A stretch of DNA of 64,000 bases from Flavobacterium johnsoniae (GCF_001879205.1 NZ_MLFK01000001.1:1-64000), one strand, 5' to 3'; counted from the stretch's first letter, positions 26,925-36,712 are shown. Program-made: numbers and translations. Notes: generated from the sequence alone by a model not told the origin.

Positions 26925-27512
26925 TTATACAACATATCTTTCAAATTCTTTTTTAATGCTTTCTAAAACAATTTTTATCTGCTCGTCATTATCAAAAACT
27001 TTTCGATATAAAATAGCGCCTTCAATCATGGCAAATGTTTTAATGCTGAAATGTTCCGGATTAATTTCAGATGTCAATTCTTTATTGGCAATTCCTTCTT
27101 CTGCCAAATCAAAAAAACGTTTCTGAGCAGATTGAATGGCCTTTTTTACCTGTTCTTTTATGACCGGATTGGTATCGTCTGCTTCTACTCCAAAATTTAA
27201 AATCGGGCAGCCACCTACCATATTATCTTTATTTTCGTAAACATTCAATAAGTTATAAAGTTTCTCTTTTGCTGATTTTCCCTGAGCCAAAGCATTGTTC
27301 AATTTATCTGCCAGCTGCGATCTTAAATACAAAAACGACTCAGTACAAATTTCTTCTTTGTTTTCGAAGTTACCATAAATACCGCCTTTTGCCAGTTTGG
27401 TCGCTTCCATAATATCAGTAAGAGAGGTTCCGGCCATTCCTTTACGATTGATAATGGGAGCCGATTTCTCTATAATAAATTGCTTGGTTCTTTCTGCTTT
27501 GCTCATAATCAC
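26925..27512 (-). CDS. TetR-family repressor
   Basis: This 195 aa protein has an N-terminal TetR helix-turn-helix (GMAGTSLTDIMEATKLAKGG, then IYGNFENKEEICTESF). The C-terminal ligand domain has CPILNFGVEADDTNP, typical of the AcrR/YxaF group. It probably represses itself and the MFS pump: near-identical palindromes lie before both genes. A second ATG two codons in could be the start. The inducer is not predictable. Confidence 0.9.
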   Translation of the reverse strand: MIMSKAERTKQFIIEKSAPIINRKGMAGTSLTDIMEATKLAKGGIYGNFENKEEICTESFLYLRSQLADKLNNALAQGKSAKEKLYNLLNVYENKDNMVGGCPILNFGVEADDTNPVIKEQVKKAIQSAQKRFFDLAEEGIANKELTSEINPEHFSIKTFAMIEGAILYRKVFDNDEQIKIVLESIKKEFERYVV

Positions 27513-27525
27513 TTCATTTGAAAGT

Positions 27526-27555
27526 GCAAATATAGACCGATCGGTCTATATTTGC
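27526..27555. promoter_or_regulatory. 30 bp perfect palindrome overlapping the tetR promoter
   Basis: The two 15 bp arms (GCAAATATAGACCGA and its complement) are perfect, with the core TAGACCGATCGGTCTA. The outer part is a TATATTTG -7 box on each strand; the minus-strand box lies 15 bp before the tetR ATG. Repressor binding would block the promoter directly. Confidence 0.8.
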
Positions 27556-27649
27556 AAGTTTTATTAGATTTATTTTCATAATACATTAAAAATGAACACA
27601 TCAGAACGAATTAAAATTTAATAATTTTAAATACGTTGTGTAATAGTTT

Positions 27650-27782
27650 AACACATAGAAACATAGATTAACTACTATCAAAAAGGCGTTTCACTTGTTT
27701 AAAACAAACATAGAGCTATGTGTTAGAAACATGTTTCTTTTTATATTCTTTACTACATCTAAAATCTATGTCTCTATGTGTT
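27650..27782. repeat. Intergenic inverted-repeat element, copy 3 of 4
   Basis: The unit is 133 bp with left end AACACATAGAAACATAG and right end CTATGTCTCTATGTGTT (one change). AAAAAGGCGTTTCACTT and TTAGAAACATGTTTCTTTTTATATTCTT match copy 1. It lies between the tetR start and the dsbD end. Confidence 0.85.
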
Positions 27783-27826
27783 AAATGATTTTTTATCCCT
27801 CAAGCAAAGTAATTACACCAAATGTG

Positions 27827-29860
27827 TTATTTAAAATTTGAGATTCCTTCTTTCAGCCAATTGAAATAAGATTCAATATCCGGATTATAAGCAGAGGGTT
27901 CGTTCAAGGATTCTCCGGTTTTATTAATTAAAACATAAAACGGCTGTGCGTTTGTTTTATAAACAATGGTTTGAAATTCGCTCCATTTCTGACCGATATA
28001 TTTAATTTTCTTTCCTGTTAATTGAGAAATAGTCTGTTCATTTTGAGGCAATTCTCTTTTATCATCTACATATAAGGAAATTAAAACCACATCATTTTTC
28101 AGCATTTGCTGTACTTTTTTATCAGACCAGACATTGTCTTCCATTTTACGGCAGTTGACACAAGCATGACCAGTAAAATCAAGCATTACGGGTTTTCCTG
28201 CTTTTTTGGCAAAAGCCATTCCTTTTTCGTAATCAGTAAAAGCTATTATTTTATGAGGACCAAATTCTGCCCCTTCCGGAAGAATTTCGCTCGTTTGATC
28301 CGAACCTGAATTATTTCCTAAACCGTTCGGTATTTCACTGTAATTTAAAGGCGGTGGAAAACCGCTTATCATTTTTAAAGGTGCCCCAAAAAGTCCGGGA
28401 ATTAAATAAATAGTAAACGATAAAACCAAAATTCCTAAGCCTAATCGTCCTACACTTATATGTAGAGGCTGGCTGTCATGAGGCAATTGAATTTTTCCAA
28501 ATAAGTAAAACGCTAACACGGCAAAAATGGCAATCCAGATGGCTAAAAAAGTTTCTCTCTCGAGCCAGTGCAATTGTAAAACTAAATCGGCGTTTGATAA
28601 AAATTTGAAAGCCAATGCCATTTCCAAAAATCCCAGAAATACTTTTACAGAATTTAACCAGCCTCCCGATTTTGGAAGCGAATTTAACCAGCCCGGAAAA
28701 GCGGCAAACAAAGTAAACGGCAGGGCCAAAGCCAATGAAAATCCAAACATTCCAATAAAAGGAGCGAGTCCGCCTCTTGAAGCTGCTTCGACCAATAATG
28801 TTCCTACTATTGGACCTGTACACGAAAAAGAAACAATTGCCAAGGCCAAAGCCATAAAGAAAATCCCGACAAGTCCCCCTTTGTCGGCCTGAGAATCGAC
28901 TTTATTGGCTAAGGTGTTTGGCAGTATAATTTCGAATGCACCTAAAAACGAACAGGCAAAAACCATCAGCAGGATAAAGAAAATTAAGTTGAACCAAACA
29001 TTGGTTGAAAGTCCATTTAGAGAATCAGCGCCAAAAGCCCAAGTTACAACGGCTCCTAAAAAAATATAAATGGTGATGATAAAAATTCCGTAAAAAACGG
29101 CTTTTTTAATTCCCTGTGATTTGGTTTTGCTTTGTTTGGTAAAAAAACTAACCGTCATGGGAATCATCGGGAAAACACAAGGCGTTAGCAGCGCTGCAAA
29201 ACCAGAGAAAAAAGAGAGAATAAAAATGGTCCATAAACTATCTAAGTTTTGTTTGGGAAATTTCTTTTTTGACGCTTTTTTTAGGTGCGGCAATTTTTCG
29301 ATTGGTAAAATTCCGGCTTCTTCGATCTCTTTTCCGTTTGATGAATCAATCTTGATAAGTGCTGCAGGAACTTCGGTTTGTTTTTCTTCAGCGATTTTTT
29401 TCTCTGTTGGATTTACGGTAAAATTGAGTTCGTCATAAGTTGGAGGCAGACAGTTTTCGTCGTTGCAAACCATAAACTCAACCTCAGCTTTTATAGAAAA
29501 AGGCTTTTGGGAAATGGCTTTTATACGCTGCTTAAATGCGGTTTCTTTTTCAAAAAACTTAATCGACATTTTAAAAACAGGATCGTCTATCGTTTTTCCT
29601 TTTTCTTCTTTTACTTCTCCAAGCAATTGAAAATCGGAACTTTTAGAGAATGAAAAATGCGTTGGACTCGGGCCTCCATCGGCAACATTCTGGCTGTATA
29701 AATGCCAGCCGTTTTCGATATTGGCTTTTATCTGCAATTCATATTCTGTTTCTGAAATCTTTTCTACGCTGGTTTTCCATTTTATTGGATTATAGATCTG
29801 AGCCTTTGCCATTATCGAACACAATAGCAAAACGCTGACAAAAAATACGTTCTTGTTCAT
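27827..29860 (-). CDS. dsbD: Thiol:disulfide interchange protein DsbD-like
   Basis: This 677 aa protein has a signal peptide and then a DsbD-alpha-like domain with the Cys pair CNDENC (about 130-140). A membrane domain from about 205-490 has conserved cysteines in LLTPCVFPMIPMTVSFF and SFSCTGPIVGTLL. A C-terminal thioredoxin domain has CVNC at 567-570. DsbD carries electrons from cytoplasmic thioredoxin to periplasmic thiol proteins. It lies downstream of an operon encoding two periplasmic thioredoxin-fold proteins, separated by a terminator, and could keep them reduced (inference). Confidence 0.92.
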   Translation of the reverse strand: MNKNVFFVSVLLLCSIMAKAQIYNPIKWKTSVEKISETEYELQIKANIENGWHLYSQNVADGGPSPTHFSFSKSSDFQLLGEVKEEKGKTIDDPVFKMSIKFFEKETAFKQRIKAISQKPFSIKAEVEFMVCNDENCLPPTYDELNFTVNPTEKKIAEEKQTEVPAALIKIDSSNGKEIEEAGILPIEKLPHLKKASKKKFPKQNLDSLWTIFILSFFSGFAALLTPCVFPMIPMTVSFFTKQSKTKSQGIKKAVFYGIFIITIYIFLGAVVTWAFGADSLNGLSTNVWFNLIFFILLMVFACSFLGAFEIILPNTLANKVDSQADKGGLVGIFFMALALAIVSFSCTGPIVGTLLVEAASRGGLAPFIGMFGFSLALALPFTLFAAFPGWLNSLPKSGGWLNSVKVFLGFLEMALAFKFLSNADLVLQLHWLERETFLAIWIAIFAVLAFYLFGKIQLPHDSQPLHISVGRLGLGILVLSFTIYLIPGLFGAPLKMISGFPPPLNYSEIPNGLGNNSGSDQTSEILPEGAEFGPHKIIAFTDYEKGMAFAKKAGKPVMLDFTGHACVNCRKMEDNVWSDKKVQQMLKNDVVLISLYVDDKRELPQNEQTISQLTGKKIKYIGQKWSEFQTIVYKTNAQPFYVLINKTGESLNEPSAYNPDIESYFNWLKEGISNFK

Positions 29861-29874
29861 GGGGGTGAAATTTT

Positions 29875-29912
29875 AAAAAAAAGAGGGTTGAATATGACAA
29901 AAACAACCCTCT
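29875..29912 (-). terminator. Rho-independent terminator after the M16 peptidase gene
   Basis: AGAGGGTTG (29882-29890) pairs perfectly with CAACCCTCT (29904-29912). On the minus strand the stem is followed by a T8 run. It separates dsbD from the upstream SusCD-M16 operon. Confidence 0.88.
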
Positions 29913-30004
29913 GTAATTCCGCTATAAAAATTACAATGCTTACTAATTCAAAATAATCGACAGCGAAAACAATTAAACTCTATAATTAAAAAAATGGATG
30001 AACT

Positions 30005-32824
30005 TTATAATAAAGGTTTAAAAACTACTTCATAAGTATCTGCCTGATTTAAAAAGCTGTTGGCAAAATCCTGAATATCTTTTACTGTTACAGCGTTTAT
30101 GATATTTTCATAATTCTTAGGATCGTCCATGTTGTAGTTTTCTCTAAAATAGTTGTAGATTAAATTCATGCTGTAACTATTAAAATTTTTGCTGTCGGCT
30201 CTTGACTTTATGTAGTTTGTTCTCGTTTTGTCTAAATCTTCCTGGGCAACTTTTCCTTTTCTAATGTTTTCGATTTCTTCGTAAACAATAGGCAGTAAAT
30301 GTTCTACTCTATTGGCATCGCAGTCAAATAAAATTCTTAGCTGTACTTTTGGAGCAGGAAATTGAATCGCATTGCATTGCACCTGTGCGCCATAAGTCCC
30401 TCCTTCTTTTTCACGCAGACTCTCTGTATATCTTAAAGTTAAAATATCGCCTAAAAAAGAAGCCAGAATTTTATTTTTTTGAGTGTAAGGAAAATCTTTA
30501 CTGAAATTAACTTTTACGCTGCTTTTTGGTGTTTCCATTTTGATAAAGATATCTTTATCAATTTTGTTCGAAATCCATTTAGGCTGGTTGTCTTTATACT
30601 TTTCTTTGCGTTTAATTCCGTCGATGCTTGCGATATATTTTTCTAACAGCGGTTTTAGAACTTCCGGAGTTACATCGCCTACGATATTAAATTCAAAATC
30701 AGAAACATCGGCAAATCGATCTTCGTAAATCTTTTTCATTTTATCAAAAGACAAATCGTCTATAAACTGCTGGTTAATAGGGCGAAGTCTCGGATTATCT
30801 TTTCCGTAGACCGCAGCGGTTAAACTATCTTCCATTTTAGAGTTAATGTCTTTTTCTTTATTTTTTAGATAGTTCTGCAGTTTTTGCTTTAATAAAGAAA
30901 ACTGATCCTGATCGAATCTTGGTTTTTGAAAACGAAGGTGAACCAACTGCATCATCGTTTCTATATCTTTTACATTTGCTGATGCAGAAACAACTTCAGA
31001 CATACCGGTAACCGATACACCGCAATTGGCGATTTTTCCTTTTAGCATTTTTTCTAAATCAGTATCTGAAAATGATCCAACACCAGACATTAAAGCTAAA
31101 TCGGTACAGCGAGCGGCAGAAGGAACATCTTTTGGTTCGTATAATGAAATACCGCCATAACTCTCTGCTTGTAAACTAACTGATTTTTTATTCTTATCAG
31201 CAAATTTATAATGTACTACAACCCCGTTGCTTAACTTATAAGTCGTTGCATTGATTTCTTTTGTTACTTTTTCAGACACAATTTTACCCGGTTTTACATC
31301 AGTACCATCCATAAGGGATTTAGCCACAAATGTATCTACGTAAGGCTGTAATGAGGCATCGTTTTCTGCTTTCTGAATGATATCAAATGCTGTTTCCTGA
31401 GTCAGGTTTTCTTCTCCTTCTACTCCTGTTACGGCTATAACTCTGTTTTGTTTTGTATATAATTTGCTTATTTGCTCCTGAAGAGTTTTAGAATCAATCT
31501 TTTTCAAAATGTCTTTTGTCATTTCAAATTCTGCAACAGGATCTGCAATTATTTCATGATTCAGGTAATCGTCTTTTACCATTCCAATTACCTGTTTATG
31601 CGAAATCTCATTCAGCTTATCTAAATAGTTTTCGTAATTAGATATCGTCTCGGTAACGGCTCTTTCTATTTCTCCTGCCGAGAAACCAAACTTACAGGCT
31701 CTAACCAATTCGTTCATTACCAAAGTAAAAGCTTCGGCCTGTTTTCCTGGTTTTGGTGCTGCACTTACAATAAATATGTCGTTAAGACGGGAATATTTTT
31801 GATACCCAACCTGCGCTCCTTTAAATGGACATTCTTGTTTTTGAGCCATTTCGGACAAACGATTGTTTATGATTCCGAAAGCAATGCTGCGTTGTGTTGA
31901 CTTTTCTAATTCGGCATAAGTTCCAGTTGGTTTTTCAGAAATATGGCGAATCATATAATTAATGCTCGAAGTCGAAATTTCTTTATCCAAAGCCAGTTTA
32001 AAAGTCGCTTCTTCTCTTTCCGGAATTGCAATTTCAAAACGTTTTTTAGGATTTTGAGGCGCCGGAATATCAGCAAAAAGTTTTTGGATTTTTGCTTCAA
32101 TTTCGTCTGAATTTATATCTCCAACAATTGCGATGGCCTGCAGATCCGGACGGTACCAGTCTTTATAAAAATCTTTTAAAACCTGATATTTAAAGTTTTT
32201 AACGATTTCCATGTCGCCTATCGGCGTGCGTTCTGCATACAAAGAGTTATTGTAATAATAAGGCGATAACTGATTGTAGATTCTGGCTCTTGCGTTTTGT
32301 CTTGTACGCCATTCTTCGGTAATTACACCTCGCTCTGCATCGATTTCTTCATTGGTTAAAGACAAAAAACCAGACCAATCGTGCAAAACCAATAAGCAGG
32401 TATCTACCACATCGTTGTCTTTTGAAGGAATATTGTCGAGATTATAAACGGTCTCGTCTGTACTGGTGTACGCGTTTATATTTTTTCCGAAAACGGCTCC
32501 TTGTTTTTGAAGGGTATTTAAAATTCCTTTTCCTTCAAAATGTTTGGTTCCGTTAAAGGCCATGTGTTCCAAAAAATGCGCCAAACCTTTCTGCTGGTCA
32601 TTTTCTAAAATTGAACCTACGTTTTGAATAATGTAATAACTGGCCGTATTTTTATTTACCGTTGTTGGATAAATATAATACGTCATTCCATTTGGCAGAA
32701 CGCCTTTTTTGATCTTTTGATTGACTGCAATTGGGTCATTTGACTTGAAATTCTGGGCATACGAAAAAACATTAATCCCAATTACAAGCAGAAAAGCCAG
32801 TAACGATTTTTGTTTATAAAACAT
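30005..32824 (-). CDS. M16-family zinc metallopeptidase (insulinase-like), exported
   Basis: This 939 aa protein has a signal peptide ending near SYAQ. The inverted zinc motif HxxEH is HFLEH at 83-87, with the distal Glu in the DAERGVITEEWR segment. The protein contains two M16 core pairs (N half with the motif, C half without), as in pitrilysin-like enzymes of about 930 aa. It degrades peptides in the periplasm or at the outer membrane. It is the last gene of a SusCD operon whose other members are thioredoxin-fold and aspartyl-protease proteins, suggesting uptake and breakdown of a peptide or protein substrate. Confidence 0.92.
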   Translation of the reverse strand: MFYKQKSLLAFLLVIGINVFSYAQNFKSNDPIAVNQKIKKGVLPNGMTYYIYPTTVNKNTASYYIIQNVGSILENDQQKGLAHFLEHMAFNGTKHFEGKGILNTLQKQGAVFGKNINAYTSTDETVYNLDNIPSKDNDVVDTCLLVLHDWSGFLSLTNEEIDAERGVITEEWRTRQNARARIYNQLSPYYYNNSLYAERTPIGDMEIVKNFKYQVLKDFYKDWYRPDLQAIAIVGDINSDEIEAKIQKLFADIPAPQNPKKRFEIAIPEREEATFKLALDKEISTSSINYMIRHISEKPTGTYAELEKSTQRSIAFGIINNRLSEMAQKQECPFKGAQVGYQKYSRLNDIFIVSAAPKPGKQAEAFTLVMNELVRACKFGFSAGEIERAVTETISNYENYLDKLNEISHKQVIGMVKDDYLNHEIIADPVAEFEMTKDILKKIDSKTLQEQISKLYTKQNRVIAVTGVEGEENLTQETAFDIIQKAENDASLQPYVDTFVAKSLMDGTDVKPGKIVSEKVTKEINATTYKLSNGVVVHYKFADKNKKSVSLQAESYGGISLYEPKDVPSAARCTDLALMSGVGSFSDTDLEKMLKGKIANCGVSVTGMSEVVSASANVKDIETMMQLVHLRFQKPRFDQDQFSLLKQKLQNYLKNKEKDINSKMEDSLTAAVYGKDNPRLRPINQQFIDDLSFDKMKKIYEDRFADVSDFEFNIVGDVTPEVLKPLLEKYIASIDGIKRKEKYKDNQPKWISNKIDKDIFIKMETPKSSVKVNFSKDFPYTQKNKILASFLGDILTLRYTESLREKEGGTYGAQVQCNAIQFPAPKVQLRILFDCDANRVEHLLPIVYEEIENIRKGKVAQEDLDKTRTNYIKSRADSKNFNSYSMNLIYNYFRENYNMDDPKNYENIINAVTVKDIQDFANSFLNQADTYEVVFKPLL

Positions 32825-32897
32825 ATATTTTCTTTTTTTATTTACTGCTGACAGCTATTTAAACACAATGACAAACTTGGTGTTTAATATTTACAGC

Positions 32898-34280
32898 TTA
32901 AACTTTTAATAATTTATCCAATTGAGCTCTCAATTCCGGATTTGACGGACGCAGTGCATCGGCATTAATAATTTTTCCCTGCGGATCAAATAATAAAAAT
33001 CTCGGAATCGCATTTACCTCGTAATTCTTTGCAACATCAGATCCAAAATCTTTATCGGCCATTAACTGAATGCCCTTTAATTGTTCTTTTTTAACGAAGT
33101 CTTTCCATTTTTGTGCGTCTTTTGGTTTATCCAAAGAAAGGCTTACGAATACAATATTTTTTCCGTGGTAATCTTCTTCGATTTTTTTCATGTGAGGAAT
33201 TTCGGCTTTACAAGGTCCGCACCAGGTTGCCCATAAATCGATGTAGACAAATTTACCTTTAAAATCTGAGAACGAAACTGGTTTATCGTTTATATCTTTG
33301 TATGTGAATTCCAATCCTTTTTGTCCCACATTTTTATGAAGAACTTTTTCATAATCCAATAAAAATACTTTACTCGCATCAGAAATTAAATAAGGTTTTA
33401 CAAGAGGAGCTATTTTTTCATATTCTTCGATTTTCATACGTGATGATGCAATGGCATCGCGCAGGTAAACATCTTTTAAGGCCGGATCTGTAATATGTGT
33501 AATGGCTTCTGTCAAGTCTAAACGTTTTGGCGCTGCGCCAGAATTCATACTTATATAAAAGAAATAATTAGACATTAACGAAACGCCGTTTTGTAATTTT
33601 AATAAATCTGGATCTGTAAATTTTTTATCGGTCTGCCAGGTTTTGATCACCGCCGGGCGATCGTCTTTATCAGGAAATGCCGTTCTGGGCATTCTGAAAA
33701 AAGTATACGTCAATTCTTCAACATCTGTTGCAACGGCTAATTTTAATAATTTATTGAAAACAGCATCTTTCGTTTTAATTGTTTTCGAAAATTCATCGGC
33801 TTTTGCCACACCTTTATCGAGCCAAGGATAAAATTCTACATACGTTGCATCTCCTCCTAATCTGGCGAAAGGTGCAAATTCGTTATAAATTTCATTGGCT
33901 TTCTGCACCAAAGCATTTTGCCCGATATTTTTGCCGCTTAAAATGTAATTCTCTTTATTGATTACAAGATTAATTTCCAGTTTAGGTTCTAAATACAAAC
34001 GAATTAATTGATTTCTGCTTTTAAATTGTCCGTAATCAACATAATAAAATCCGGGAGCAGTAATTGGTGTCATAAAGCCAAATTCTCCCACAGCATTGAG
34101 TTTCGCGGTTGCAGCGACCGCTGGTTTTCCTTCTTCCACATTATAAAGTGTTACTTCTTTCACTTTATGATCTGGTATTGCAACTGTTCCTTTAATTACT
34201 GCATATTCAGATAGATTAACAGCAAAACTCATTTGAACCGTAAGGAAGGTTAAAATGAAATAAAAAATGTGTTTTTTCAT
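32898..34280 (-). CDS. TlpA-like thioredoxin-fold lipidless exported protein
   Basis: This 460 aa protein has a signal peptide (to about FAVN). Its N-terminal 300 residues form a DUF4369-like/beta and helical region of unknown role (ASKLNAVGEFGF-type beta segments). The C-terminal TlpA/AhpC-TSA domain has LWATWCGPCKAEIPHMKKIE with the active Cys pair at 354 and 357, a cis-Pro region (NAIPRFLLFDPQGKI) and the fold's usual length. Periplasmic thiol-disulfide reductase or chaperone activity is likely. It is 29 bp upstream of the aspartyl-protease gene's end and in the same operon. Confidence 0.88.
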   Translation of the reverse strand: MKKHIFYFILTFLTVQMSFAVNLSEYAVIKGTVAIPDHKVKEVTLYNVEEGKPAVAATAKLNAVGEFGFMTPITAPGFYYVDYGQFKSRNQLIRLYLEPKLEINLVINKENYILSGKNIGQNALVQKANEIYNEFAPFARLGGDATYVEFYPWLDKGVAKADEFSKTIKTKDAVFNKLLKLAVATDVEELTYTFFRMPRTAFPDKDDRPAVIKTWQTDKKFTDPDLLKLQNGVSLMSNYFFYISMNSGAAPKRLDLTEAITHITDPALKDVYLRDAIASSRMKIEEYEKIAPLVKPYLISDASKVFLLDYEKVLHKNVGQKGLEFTYKDINDKPVSFSDFKGKFVYIDLWATWCGPCKAEIPHMKKIEEDYHGKNIVFVSLSLDKPKDAQKWKDFVKKEQLKGIQLMADKDFGSDVAKNYEVNAIPRFLLFDPQGKIINADALRPSNPELRAQLDKLLKV

Positions 34281-34309
34281 AATAGTATATTTGTTTTTTG
34301 TTTGATAGA

Positions 34310-35782
34310 TTAAATTGAAATTCGCATTGACTGATCGTCTTGTTCTATAATAATATCTTTGCTTTCTTTAGTTTCTTTCAGCTTTTTTAGATTTTCTGGT
34401 TTTACTAAATCTTTAGCTTCAAAATCGTTAATCTGAGTAATTTTTGCCCCGACTTTTACTTTCTTTAAATCATCATTTTGCTGCTCTAAAACTTTTTTTA
34501 CCAAAAGATTCTGGTTTTCATCAAATTCTAAATTGAGTCTGCCTAAATAAAAGGAAGGTATTTTTTTGAAATTTTTATTGGGTTCTAAATACACGGTTTT
34601 GTGTAATAAATCGATTGTAAAATTGAAACGCTTTATCAAATCTATTCCCAAAGATCCATCGGCAGAAGCCCAATTTTTATTCTCCTCCTGATATTCCTGA
34701 AGTGCCACGGTTACATTTGGAAAATTATTCCCGTTAATGCTGACATTCGGGATGGCACCGCCGACAATTTTAGTTTGTTTTCCTAAACTGTAATTGACTG
34801 ATGTGTACTCGGTTTTTAAACTGGCTTCGAGATTGTTTTTATGATTAAAAGGTCCGTAGGCGATAAGATCATAACCTGCTCCGGTATCAAAAGTGAAACT
34901 GCCTTCGACTGTTTTTTTATCTTCAAAAGTCAGATTCATTTTTACTACCGGAAGTCCTGATTTATAATCAAAAACCAACGGCTTTGCTTTTCCCCAATAA
35001 TTAAAATTTCCGAAGTTGTACAAATCAATGGTCATGGTATCAAAATTGACAGAAGTGATGTAATTTCGAAGCAGATTGGCACCAAATAATCCGTCATAAA
35101 CACCATGCTTTGGAAAAATTACCAAGCCTTGATTTTTTAAAACCTGATCTCCCAAATAAATGGTATTATCTGCAGAATACTGAACCTGCTGACTGCCACC
35201 AACTACAGAAGCCGATTTGGTTTTCGTAACCACAACTCCAGCTTTGTAAGCGCTGTCCGGGTTTAAAGCCATTCCGTCTGCGCCGGTGTCAAAAAGCATT
35301 AAAAACTCGCGGTCGGCTTTGTTTAGTTTGATTTTAATGGCGATTCCGTTTTCGATAATTTGAAACGGAATACTTGCTACTTCTTTTACTGTTGCATTTC
35401 GGTCGACTTTGTACAAGCCATCGAAAAAAGTCACATACAACATTTTGTTTTCTGAATTGAAAACGATTTGAGACGGTTTCTTTTCTTTTCCTTTAAAATA
35501 GAAATCTACCAAAACATAGGTTTCATTTTTCATCTCTGCAGTTTTTCCAATCTGAATAGAATCTAAAGCGGGAAAAGCATTAAAAATACCATTCAAATAA
35601 TATTCGTTTGAAGACGAATCTCCAACACCAACAGTAAACTGTGGTGCCAGAAGATTTTTCATACTGCTGTAATCTTTATTTTGAAAGGCTTTTTCGAAAG
35701 TTTCAATAGATTTCTGAATGCTGTTTTGAGCATAAATGTTACAGCCAAAAATCAATATTGAAAACAGGAATATCTTTTTCAT
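34310..35782 (-). CDS. Exported aspartyl protease-like protein with two DTG motifs and a PDZ-like end
   Basis: This 490 aa protein has a signal peptide (to about YAQN). Residues 20-125 look like an NTF2/DUF4440-type domain (FEKAFQNKDYSSMKNLLAPQ). Two retropepsin-like halves follow: FDTGADGMAL (DTG 165-167) and FDTGAGYDLI (DTG 299-301), with the substrate-flap style segment GLFGANLLRNY and its counterpart GSLGIDLIKRF. The last 60 residues resemble a degenerate PDZ domain (LKKVKVGAKITQINDFEAKD). Bacterial proteins of this aspartyl protease family are poorly studied. Having two DTG sites, it could act without dimerising. It overlaps no neighbour and starts 6 bp after the thioredoxin gene's stop. 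Confidence 0.82.
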   Translation of the reverse strand: MKKIFLFSILIFGCNIYAQNSIQKSIETFEKAFQNKDYSSMKNLLAPQFTVGVGDSSSNEYYLNGIFNAFPALDSIQIGKTAEMKNETYVLVDFYFKGKEKKPSQIVFNSENKMLYVTFFDGLYKVDRNATVKEVASIPFQIIENGIAIKIKLNKADREFLMLFDTGADGMALNPDSAYKAGVVVTKTKSASVVGGSQQVQYSADNTIYLGDQVLKNQGLVIFPKHGVYDGLFGANLLRNYITSVNFDTMTIDLYNFGNFNYWGKAKPLVFDYKSGLPVVKMNLTFEDKKTVEGSFTFDTGAGYDLIAYGPFNHKNNLEASLKTEYTSVNYSLGKQTKIVGGAIPNVSINGNNFPNVTVALQEYQEENKNWASADGSLGIDLIKRFNFTIDLLHKTVYLEPNKNFKKIPSFYLGRLNLEFDENQNLLVKKVLEQQNDDLKKVKVGAKITQINDFEAKDLVKPENLKKLKETKESKDIIIEQDDQSMRISI

Positions 35783-35788
35783 TTCGAT

Positions 35789-36658
35789 TTATTTTTGTGG
35801 AGTATTCGGTTTAACCACCACTTTTTCAACTCCGAAATCTTTCAATAAAATACCTGAATATTTGGTAAACTCTTCTGGCGTATAAAGTTCTTTAGCATCA
35901 TTTACTAATTCTGTAAAACCTTTCAAATCTTTCTTTTTTTCAAATTCTTTTTTCTTGCGCTGTAAAATTGTAAATACATGACTGTTAACACTCCATTTTC
36001 CGTAATCATTCGCTAATTTTTTACTCCCTAAAAGAAATGGATCATCATATTGTTTACCCACTCTTAATCCGGTAATAATCACAAAAGAAACCTCTTCAGA
36101 AGTATCTTTAGATTTTAAATACGTATCGATAACCTCAAACGGAACATTTCTTTTTCCATCTAAATAAGCTTGTTTGTAAAAATCAGGATAATCTTTTTCC
36201 TGGATTTCTGGGCTGTACTTTTTGAAAACTCCTCTTTTAGCTGCTTCTTTCGCGTTTTGAAGCAAGGCTGTAAACTGTTCAACGTTTTGAAATCCGCCCG
36301 CAATATCAATTACTTTTCCATCTGCATTCATAAATAAAAATGTTGGAAAACCAGTTACGCCGTATTTCATGCATAATTTTTTACCAATTTCTTCTTTTAA
36401 AATGTCAGACTTGAAAGTGACAAAATCTGCACTTAAAACAGCTGCTACTTTTGGATCTGGAAATACTTCTTTGTCCATTTGTGCACACGGCGCACAGCCT
36501 GTAAAATACAAATCGACAAATATTAATTTCTTCTCCGTTTGCGCTTGTTTTTTGGCCTGCGCCCAGCTTTCTTCGGTAGATTGAGCCTGTGCTTTTAAGG
36601 CAATAGATGGACAGGCAAGCAGCAAAACTGCGCTTGCGATTTTAAAAAATCGTTTCAT
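35789..36658 (-). CDS. Exported thioredoxin-like protein
   Basis: This 289 aa protein has a signal peptide (MKRFFKIASAVLLLACPSIA). A thioredoxin domain spans about 25-140 with the unusual active site CAPC at 55-58 inside YFTGCAPCAQMDKEVF, and cis-Pro in TGFPTFLFM. The C-terminal 130 residues are helical and of unknown fold. It belongs to the DUF255/Thioredoxin_7 style group. It may reduce disulfides of peptides before proteolysis, together with the TlpA-like protein (inference). Confidence 0.87.
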   Translation of the reverse strand: MKRFFKIASAVLLLACPSIALKAQAQSTEESWAQAKKQAQTEKKLIFVDLYFTGCAPCAQMDKEVFPDPKVAAVLSADFVTFKSDILKEEIGKKLCMKYGVTGFPTFLFMNADGKVIDIAGGFQNVEQFTALLQNAKEAAKRGVFKKYSPEIQEKDYPDFYKQAYLDGKRNVPFEVIDTYLKSKDTSEEVSFVIITGLRVGKQYDDPFLLGSKKLANDYGKWSVNSHVFTILQRKKKEFEKKKDLKGFTELVNDAKELYTPEEFTKYSGILLKDFGVEKVVVKPNTPQK

Positions 36659-36675
36659 AAAATGTGGTTTTTAAG

Positions 36676-36712
36676 AACCGAATGAAGAATGAATTTCATG
36701 CTTCATCCGGTT
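36676..36712. terminator. Hairpin in the operon, with T-run on the plus strand
   Basis: AACCGAATGAAG (36676-36687) pairs with CTTCATCCGGTT (36701-36712) with one mismatch. The T9 run is on the plus strand, opposite to the genes around it. On the minus strand only short T stretches follow, so it may act as a partial terminator or attenuator. Confidence 0.4.

Noticed and set aside
28476..28892. Two long frames on either strand within dsbD (28476-28823 and 28527-28892)
   Set aside because: They lie inside the membrane domain of dsbD in other frames and show no family motif.
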